A stretch of 16,748 nt of DNA, from assembly GCA_002314775.1 (NCBI GenBank), contig DCHE01000079.1, positions 1-16,748 of the forward strand, read 5' to 3'. The stretch's first letter is position 1, and every line of letters begins with the position of its first letter. Source of the stretch: Lachnospiraceae bacterium UBA1760 (GTDB lineage Bacteria; Bacillota; Clostridia; Lachnospirales; Lachnospiraceae). Positions 12,146-16,748 of the stretch are shown one piece after another. The position numbers and the translations under genes were made by a program. Below the pieces are notes generated by a model. That model saw only the letters and a list, made by a program, of their open reading frames with translations. It was not told the DNA's origin and ran no database searches.

Positions 12146-13833
12146 TGGATAAAATTATCATAAAAAATCTGGATATATTTGCTTATCATGGCGTGTTTGC
12201 CGAGGAGAAGGAAAATGGACAGAGGTTTGTTATCTCGGCAGAGCTTGATTGCGATTTGAGAAGAGCATCATTTTCAGATGAGCTTGCTGATACAGTTAGC
12301 TACGCAGAGGTTTGTGAGCTTATAAATAAGGTTGTAACTAGCGAAAAGTACGACCTGATTGAGGCTGTGTGTGAGAATATTTGCAGTACAGTGCTTCTTA
12401 CCTATGAGGCTGTAAAGGGAATCAGGGTAAAGGTTGTCAAGCCCAATGCGCCTATTGACCTTACCTTTGATGAGGTTGCAGTAGAACTTTACAGAAAGAA
12501 GCATCAGGTTTATCTTTCGATTGGCTCAAACCTTGGAGACAGGGAGGAGTATCTTGACTATGCCATCGAGCAGCTTGGCAAGGATGAGTTTGTAACTATC
12601 AATCAGATTTCTACATATATTGAGACAAAGCCTTACGGTCCAGTAGAGCAGCCTGACTTTTTAAACGGGGCACTTTCAATCGAAACACTGTATTCCCCAT
12701 CGGAGATTCTTTCGATAATAAATGACATAGAGAAGGACGCTGGAAGAAAGAGAATCGTTCACTGGGGACCTAGAACACTTGATATTGATATATTACTTTA
12801 TGATGACGAGATAATATCAACACCAAATCTTCAGATTCCACACGTAGAGATGGCAAACAGAGATTTTGTGCTTGAACCGATGAGTGAGATTGCTCCATAT
12901 GTTATGCACCCTGTGCTTAAGAAAACAATGAGTGAGCTTTGGAAAATGCTTCAGGAAAAGCTTGCAAACAGATATGAGCCATATATTGATGAGAGCTACA
13001 AAATTGTTGATAAGCTTCCGTTTGATGAGGATACAAAGGTTGTATTTGCGGGTGTGCCAGGAGCATACGCAGAGGCAGCTATGTTTAAATTCTTCGGAGA
13101 GGATGTAAATTCCTACCATGTCATGAAGTTCCAGGAGGTTGTAAACGAGGTTTGCGCTGGAAATGCAGCCTACGGAATTATTCCGATTGAGAATTCCTCA
13201 GCGGGATTTGTGTCAGGAAGCTATGATATAATCAGACAGAGCGGGGTAAAGATTGTTGCAGAGGTAATTCTTGACATAGAGCATGCACTTCTTGGACTCC
13301 CGGATTCATCACTTTCAGAAATTAAGAAGGTGTATTCTCATATTCAGGGACTTCAGCAGTGTAAGGATTTTATCGACAGTCATGGATTGCTTCAGGCAAG
13401 CGTTGATAATACTGCGCTGGCTGCAAAAAAAGTCAAGGAATCAGGCTGCAAGGATTATGCTGCAATTGCCTCAGAGAGGGCAGCAGAGCTTTACGGGCTT
13501 AAGGTGCTTGCGAGAAGAATTAACTTTAACAGTGACAACTCTACAAAGTTCGCTGTTGTTGCAAAGGAGAAAGTTGCACTCAGTGTTTCAGATAAGATAA
13601 GTATCTGCTTTTCAGCACCACACAAGTGTGGTTCCCTATACAAAATTATGGGATTCATCATGGAAAATGGTCTTAATATGACCAACATTGAGTCTAGACC
13701 AAGCTTAAAGAAGAAGTGGGAGTACTATTTCTATGTAAACTTCGAGGGCAAGCTTTCAGATGCAAATGTTCAGAATGCATTAGGCGCGATTAAGCAGGAA
13801 ACAGAAGAGTGCATCGTGTTAGGTACATTCTAG
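12145..13833 (+). CDS. FolB-FolK-prephenate dehydratase-ACT fusion protein, 562 aa
   Basis: Residues 1-118 are dihydroneopterin aldolase (YHGVFAEEKENGQRF at 14-28, Tyr53 in SYAEV, Lys99 in VKP). Residues 120-280 are HPPK (SIGSNLGDRE from 124, GPVEQPDFLN, WGPRTLDIDILLYD, ANRDFVLEPMSEIAP). After a linker (281-297), residues 298-475 are a prephenate dehydratase (GVPGAYAEAA at 303-312, IIPIENSSAG, SHIQGLQQC at 398-406, STKF at 466-469). Residues 480-562 are an ACT domain with GSLYKI and the phenylalanine-site ESRP (516-519). There is no chorismate mutase part. The frame is uninterrupted and no ribosome site with a start codon precedes the dehydratase, so one polypeptide is expected. FolB-FolK fusions are known; joining to prephenate dehydratase is unusual as far as I know. 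By comparison with Escherichia coli PheA, the catalytic Asn, Ser, Gln and Thr appear kept, while P-to-I and R-to-K changes occur in two signatures. Confidence 0.9.
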   Translation: MDKIIIKNLDIFAYHGVFAEEKENGQRFVISAELDCDLRRASFSDELADTVSYAEVCELINKVVTSEKYDLIEAVCENICSTVLLTYEAVKGIRVKVVKPNAPIDLTFDEVAVELYRKKHQVYLSIGSNLGDREEYLDYAIEQLGKDEFVTINQISTYIETKPYGPVEQPDFLNGALSIETLYSPSEILSIINDIEKDAGRKRIVHWGPRTLDIDILLYDDEIISTPNLQIPHVEMANRDFVLEPMSEIAPYVMHPVLKKTMSELWKMLQEKLANRYEPYIDESYKIVDKLPFDEDTKVVFAGVPGAYAEAAMFKFFGEDVNSYHVMKFQEVVNEVCAGNAAYGIIPIENSSAGFVSGSYDIIRQSGVKIVAEVILDIEHALLGLPDSSLSEIKKVYSHIQGLQQCKDFIDSHGLLQASVDNTALAAKKVKESGCKDYAAIASERAAELYGLKVLARRINFNSDNSTKFAVVAKEKVALSVSDKISICFSAPHKCGSLYKIMGFIMENGLNMTNIESRPSLKKKWEYYFYVNFEGKLSDANVQNALGAIKQETEECIVLGTF

Positions 13834-13906
13834 GGTTAATCAGCTATGCTCCAGGAGTAATATAGGAACAACCTGAAATAATTCTCAAAAAAAATAACAA
13901 AACCTG

Positions 13907-13935
13907 TTGACAATAGTCTTCTTAAGTGATAATAT
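13907..13935 (+). promoter_or_regulatory. Strong promoter of infC-rpmI-rplT
   Basis: TTGACA (13907-13912), 17 bp, TAATAT (13930-13935) with TG at 13927-13928, an extended -10. Transcription would start near 13942. A perfect 12-bp palindrome, ATACTCGAGTAT (13934-13945), straddles the end of the -10 and the start site. Nothing else is recognised in 13834-13906. Confidence 0.8.
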
Positions 13936-13941
13936 ACTCGA

Positions 13942-14067
13942 GTATGTTAAGCAAAGCAGAGTATCCACTCTCACCTCAGCATTTAAGATGACTCGGGTTT
14001 AGTAACGAAATATTGGCAGATGCCTTAATTTTGTGCAGTGGATATTTATGTATTCACTGCATTTTTT
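13942..14067 (+). promoter_or_regulatory. infC operon attenuation leader (L20-leader type)
   Basis: The terminator hairpin is TGCAGTGGATA (14034-14044), loop TTTATG, TATTCACTGCA (14051-14061), then six T. Upstream, TATCCACT (13962-13969) is fully complementary to AGTGGATA (14037-14044) in the left arm, so pairing there would prevent the terminator. A local hairpin AGAGT-ATCC-ACTCT (13958-13971) would in turn hide TATCCACT. This anti-antiterminator, antiterminator and terminator set matches the known autoregulation of infC-rpmI-rplT by ribosomal protein L20 in Bacillus. The stretch 13979-14023 probably holds the L20 site, which is inferred. Confidence 0.8.
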
Positions 14068-14087
14068 AAGTTTTGGAGGTGTTAGCT

Positions 14088-14591
14088 ATAGATTATTTAA
14101 TTAACGAACAGATTAGAGACAAAGAAGTAAGAGTAATCAGTGCCGAGGGTGAGCAGCTTGGTATTATGTCATCGAAGGATGCACTTAAGCTTGCTGATGA
14201 GCAGGAGCTTGACTTAGTTAGAATTTCACCTAACGCAAAGCCACCTGTATGTAAGATCATCGATTACGGAAAGTTCCGTTACGAGATGATGCGTAAGGAA
14301 AAGGAAGCTAAAAAGAAGCAGAAGATTGTTGAGCTTAAGGAAGTAAGACTTTCACCAAACATTGATGAGAATGATCTTAACACTAAGATTAATATGGCAA
14401 GAAAGTTCCTTGCAAAGGGTGACAAGGTAAAGGTTACACTTCGATTCAGAGGAAGAGAGCTTGCATACGTTAACCAGAGTAAGGCAATTCTTGATGATTT
14501 TGCTGAGAAGCTTTCAGATGTTGCAGTAGTTGATAAGCCTGCAAAGTTTGAAGGAAGAAGCATGATGATGACATTGTCAGAGAAAAAATAA
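14088..14591 (+). CDS. infC: Translation initiation factor IF-3, 167 aa, apparent AUA start
   Basis: IF-3 binds the 30S subunit, checks the initiator tRNA-start codon pairing and keeps subunits apart. The N-domain begins INEQIRDKEVRVIS, with DLVRISPNAKPPVCKIIDYGKF; a Lys-rich helical linker follows (EKEAKKKQK); and the C-domain is KEVRLSPNIDENDL...KVTLRFRGRE...MMMTLSEKK. The ribosome site is GGAGGT at 14075-14080, so the TTG at 14073 overlaps it and cannot be the start. The in-frame ATA at 14088 has an ideal 7-base spacing; the next in-frame candidate, ATT at 14100, is 19 bases away. Non-canonical starts (AUU, AUC, AUA) are typical of infC and allow IF-3 to repress its own translation. The gene ends in four in-frame TAA codons in tandem (14589-14600). 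Confidence 0.93.
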   Translation: MDYLINEQIRDKEVRVISAEGEQLGIMSSKDALKLADEQELDLVRISPNAKPPVCKIIDYGKFRYEMMRKEKEAKKKQKIVELKEVRLSPNIDENDLNTKINMARKFLAKGDKVKVTLRFRGRELAYVNQSKAILDDFAEKLSDVAVVDKPAKFEGRSMMMTLSEKK

Positions 14592-14681
14592 TAATAATAA
14601 AAGCTATTATAGTAAAAGTAGACCAGCCTTAATGGGCAGGATATTTATATTAGGTATTAATATTTTAAGGAGGATAAAATA

Positions 14682-14879
14682 ATGCCAAAGTTAAAGACAA
14701 AAAGAGCAGCAGCTAAGCGCTTTAAGAAGACAGGAACAGGTGAGTTAAAGAGAAGCAAGGCTTACAAGCGTCACATTCTTACAAAGAAGAGTACAAAGAG
14801 AAAGAGAAATCTTAGAAAAGCTACTCTTACAGATGCAACAAACAGCAAAGTAATGAAGAAGATTTTACCATATATGTAA
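14682..14879 (+). CDS. rpmI: 50S ribosomal protein L35, 65 aa
   Basis: This is a small, very basic ribosomal protein with the family start MPKLKTKRAAAKRFKKTGTG, HILTKKSTKRKRNLR in the middle and the usual C-terminal KKILPYM. The length is standard. The ribosome site is a full AAGGAGG at about 14669-14675. It lies between infC (90 bp) and rplT (21 bp), the standard order. The infC-rpmI gap shows no strong hairpin or promoter. Confidence 0.97.
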   Translation: MPKLKTKRAAAKRFKKTGTGELKRSKAYKRHILTKKSTKRKRNLRKATLTDATNSKVMKKILPYM

Positions 14880-14900
14880 AACCGAGGAGGAATTTGAATC

Positions 14901-15257
14901 ATGGCAAGAATTAAAGGCGGCGTAGGCGCAAAGAAAAGACATAATAGAACATTAAAGCTCGCAAAGGGTTATAAGGGAGCTAGATCTAAGCAGTATAGAG
15001 TTGCAAAGCAGTCAGTTATGAGAGCATTAACAAGCTCATACGCTGGACGTAAGCAGAAGAAGAGACAGTTCAGACAGCTCTGGATCGCTCGTATCAATGC
15101 TGCAGCTAGAATGAATGATATCTCTTACAGCGTACTTATGCATGGACTTAAGGTAGCTGGTGTAGACATCAACAGAAAGATGCTTGCAGAGCTCGCAGTT
15201 AACGATGCTGATGCATTTGCAAAGCTTGTTGAGGTTGCTAAGAAGGCACTTGCTTAA
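14901..15257 (+). CDS. rplT: 50S ribosomal protein L20, 118 aa
   Basis: L20 binds 23S rRNA early in 50S assembly and, in Bacillus, represses its own operon through the infC leader. The start is MARIKGGVGAKKRHNRTLK, followed by AKGYKGARSKQYRVAKQSV and RKQKKRQFRQLWIARINAA, and a C-terminal domain (SYSVLMHGLKVAGVDINRKMLAELAV) that is the regulatory RNA-binding part. The length is standard. The ribosome site is GAGGAGG at 14884-14890. It is the last gene of its operon, closed by a 10-bp terminator stem. Confidence 0.97.
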   Translation: MARIKGGVGAKKRHNRTLKLAKGYKGARSKQYRVAKQSVMRALTSSYAGRKQKKRQFRQLWIARINAAARMNDISYSVLMHGLKVAGVDINRKMLAELAVNDADAFAKLVEVAKKALA

Positions 15258-15295
15258 TTAACAGCATATATTCGAGTTAAGACTTGAAACATAGG

Positions 15296-15324
15296 AAGCG
15301 GTTGTTGAATGACAACCGCTTTTT
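15296..15324 (+). terminator. Terminator of infC-rpmI-rplT
   Basis: AAGCGGTTGT (15296-15305), loop TGAATG, ACAACCGCTT (15312-15321), then T residues. The hairpin overlaps the -35 box of the next gene's promoter. Confidence 0.92.
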
Positions 15325-15334
15325 ATGTTATAAT
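15305..15334 (+). promoter_or_regulatory. Promoter of the second HAD gene, nested in the rplT terminator
   Basis: TATAAT (15329-15334) is preceded by TG at 15326-15327 (extended -10). TTGAAT (15305-15310), 18 bp upstream, lies in the terminator loop. The extended -10 makes this convincing despite the moderate -35. Confidence 0.65.
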
Positions 15335-15375
15335 AACCCCACTAATAACGAACTAGAAAATGCGAGGGATATAAT

Positions 15376-16011
15376 ATGAGTATAAAAGCTTTGATTTTTG
15401 ATATGGATGGAACACTTTGGGATAGTGCCGAGAAGGTGGCTGAGTCCTGGACAGTCGTACTTAAGAAAAGAGGCCTTGATAAGGTTATAACCACTGAAGA
15501 TATTCAGGGAGTTATGGGGCTTCCTATGGATAAGATTGCGGATAAGCTTTTCGCAGAATATCCAGAGGAGGAGAGAATGGATATACTTGATGAATGTGGA
15601 AATTATGAGAATGAATACCTTAGAGAAAATGGTGGAGTTCTTTACCCATACTTAGAAGAGACATTTGCAAAGCTTATAGAGAATTATGAGCTTTATATTG
15701 TGAGCAATTGTCAGTCAGGATATATCGAGGCATTTCTTGATCACTATGACTTCTGGAAGTATATTAATGACATTCTTTGCTGGGGCGATACAAAGGTTTC
15801 AAAGGGTGAGAGTATAAAAATTCTTATGGAAAAGAATGGACTTAGCACTGAGGAAACTGCGTATGTTGGAGATATCCAGGGCGACTGTGACAGTGCACAT
15901 TTTGCAGGAATCAGATTTATACACGCGGCATACGGCTTTGGTGAGGTTGTTGATAAGGATGAGAGTATCGAGGCATTTACAGAGCTTTTAGAGCTTGTGC
16001 CTACTATGTAA
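15376..16011 (+). CDS. HAD-family hydrolase, 211 aa
   Basis: This is a cytoplasmic HAD phosphatase with motif I FDMDGTLWDS (nucleophile Asp9, acid Asp11), motif II YIVSNCQSGY, a Lys in KVSKGESIK, and motif IV YVGDIQGDCDSA. The cap domain between motifs I and II is helical (about residues 16-85). It resembles the Gph-like phosphatases but is clearly different in sequence from the HAD at 2509, so the two are not a recent duplication. The substrate is unknown. The ribosome site is GAGGG at 15364-15368. It has its own promoter and ends at a two-way terminator shared with nudC. Confidence 0.87.
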   Translation: MSIKALIFDMDGTLWDSAEKVAESWTVVLKKRGLDKVITTEDIQGVMGLPMDKIADKLFAEYPEEERMDILDECGNYENEYLRENGGVLYPYLEETFAKLIENYELYIVSNCQSGYIEAFLDHYDFWKYINDILCWGDTKVSKGESIKILMEKNGLSTEETAYVGDIQGDCDSAHFAGIRFIHAAYGFGEVVDKDESIEAFTELLELVPTM

Positions 16012-16070
16012 AAATGGTTCTGGTCCAGTGGAAGCTGGTTATATTTACTGAGACGGATGGCTTGAATATA

Positions 16071-16109
16071 AAAAAGCTAGCAAATTGCGATGCATTTTGC
16101 TAGCTTTTT
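16071..16109. terminator. Bidirectional terminator between HAD gene and nudC
   Basis: AAAAAGCTAGCAAA (16071-16084) pairs perfectly with 16096-16109 around an 11-nt loop. With A on one side and T on the other it can end both convergent transcripts. Confidence 0.92.
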
Positions 16110-16130
16110 ATATTATGAAGGATGCTCTAA

Positions 16131-16748
16131 TCACTGTATACTGGAGGTGCGAAAGGCTTCAATCATAGTAGCGGTTAAGCTTAGGAGGTTTGGATCTCTT
16201 GTAATGTCAGCTCTTTTTATGAAGCTTGCAGTCGCGAGTTCTTCCTCGTCCATTTTTATTTCTTCATCTCCATTAACCTCGCAGAAGTAGCCAAGAAGAA
16301 GGTTTGAGTCAAAGCCCCAGGGCTGACTCTTATAATATCTGATATTCTTTACATGAAGACCAACCTCCTCTAAAACCTCTCGTTTAACGGTTTCTTCCGG
16401 AGTTTCACCAATCTCGCAGAAACCAGCAAGAAGGGCACGCCCTTTATATTCGCGTCCTGCATAGGTTGATATGAGAATAGAATCGTCCTTTATTACTCCG
16501 ACTATAACGGCAGGTGCTATCCCTGGAAATATCATATTGCTGCAGTAGGGACATTTTAGCATACGCATTTTATCAGAGTGGATGGTTTTTGAACCACATT
16601 TTCCACAGAACTTATGTGTTCTGTACCAGTTATAAAGATGGTAGGCTGTCATTCCTGCAAAGCAAAGGTAGGAAGGATTGTTTCTTCTTAACTCGCGTAA
16701 TGGCTTGAAGGAGAAGCGGTTCTCATCTGTGGAAATAGAATTTGAAAT
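16131..16748 (-). CDS. nudC: NADH pyrophosphatase, NudC type, 5' end outside the window
   Basis: This Nudix hydrolase cleaves NAD(H), and in some bacteria removes NAD caps from RNA. The frame is open to position 16748, so the gene begins beyond the window; the Met at 16652 is internal, being preceded in frame by FSFKPLREL...SYLCFAG, which is typical of NudC. A zinc ribbon (FCGKCG...LKCPYC) follows. Then comes the Nudix box GFCEIGETPEETVKREVLEEVG, and after it SQPWGFDSNLL, the SQPW motif that marks NADH pyrophosphatases. The visible part is 205 residues, so about 60-80 are missing. It converges on the second HAD gene across the shared terminator. Confidence 0.9.
   Translation of the reverse strand: MSNSISTDENRFSFKPLRELRRNNPSYLCFAGMTAYHLYNWYRTHKFCGKCGSKTIHSDKMRMLKCPYCSNMIFPGIAPAVIVGVIKDDSILISTYAGREYKGRALLAGFCEIGETPEETVKREVLEEVGLHVKNIRYYKSQPWGFDSNLLLGYFCEVNGDEEIKMDEEELATASFIKRADITRDPNLLSLTATMIEAFRTSSIQ

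Noticed and set aside
12970..13060. Possible internal start making a separate prephenate dehydratase
   Set aside because: There is no ribosome site with an in-frame start; the only nearby in-frame GTG (13051) would cut into the first conserved motif.
2509..16011. The two HAD phosphatase genes as a recent duplication
   Set aside because: They share only family motifs; the sequences between motifs differ throughout.
16131..16652. Short 173-residue Nudix protein starting at 16652
   Set aside because: The frame continues upstream to the window edge with NudC-typical sequence, so this Met is internal and the gene is cut by the window.

Overview
The window looks like a chromosomal segment of a low-GC, Gram-positive anaerobe of the family Lachnospiraceae (Roseburia, Butyrivibrio or Lachnospira type; the genus cannot be fixed by eye). 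The reasons are the codon use, the AGGAGG-type ribosome sites, the sigma-A-like promoters with U-tract terminators, the infC-rpmI-rplT order, a Lys/Ala-rich protein with a C-terminal domain I associate with this family, and a prephenate dehydratase domain that reads like the clostridial P-protein. No phage, insertion sequence, CRISPR array, tRNA or rRNA gene is visible. Most of the region is housekeeping.

Layout. Positions 1-189 hold a GC-rich, hairpin-forming repeat, two copies 131 bp apart, unlike the AT-rich surroundings. Next come a small lipoprotein gene (255-464) and a histone-H1-like Lys/Ala protein gene (675-1220). lrgA-lrgB and a HAD phosphatase form one operon (1418-3162). It converges, with a 2-bp gap, on a second-type ClpX ATPase gene on the minus strand (3165-4559). 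Divergent from clpX is a PII signalling gene (4817-5155), followed by its ammonium-transporter partner amt (5547-6800). Then come a glycerophosphodiester phosphodiesterase and a small membrane protein (7080-8163).

A membrane-anchored polysaccharide deacetylase gene (8457-9440) leads directly into a folate cluster: folC, an HD-domain gene, folP, and one gene of 562 codons (12145-13833). That last gene encodes dihydroneopterin aldolase (FolB), HPPK (FolK) and a prephenate dehydratase with an ACT domain in one polypeptide. This FolB-FolK-PDT-ACT fusion joins folate synthesis to the phenylalanine branch of the chorismate pathway and is the most unusual thing in the window. The HD protein carries a cysteine cluster and is a candidate for an unassigned pterin step.

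The infC-rpmI-rplT operon (14088-15257) follows. It has a textbook transcription-attenuation leader and an apparent AUA start codon for IF3. A second HAD hydrolase (15376-16011) starts from a promoter embedded in the rplT terminator and converges, across a bidirectional terminator, on a NudC-type NADH pyrophosphatase gene that runs off the right edge of the window.

All assignments come from reading motifs by eye. No database search or folding calculation was run.
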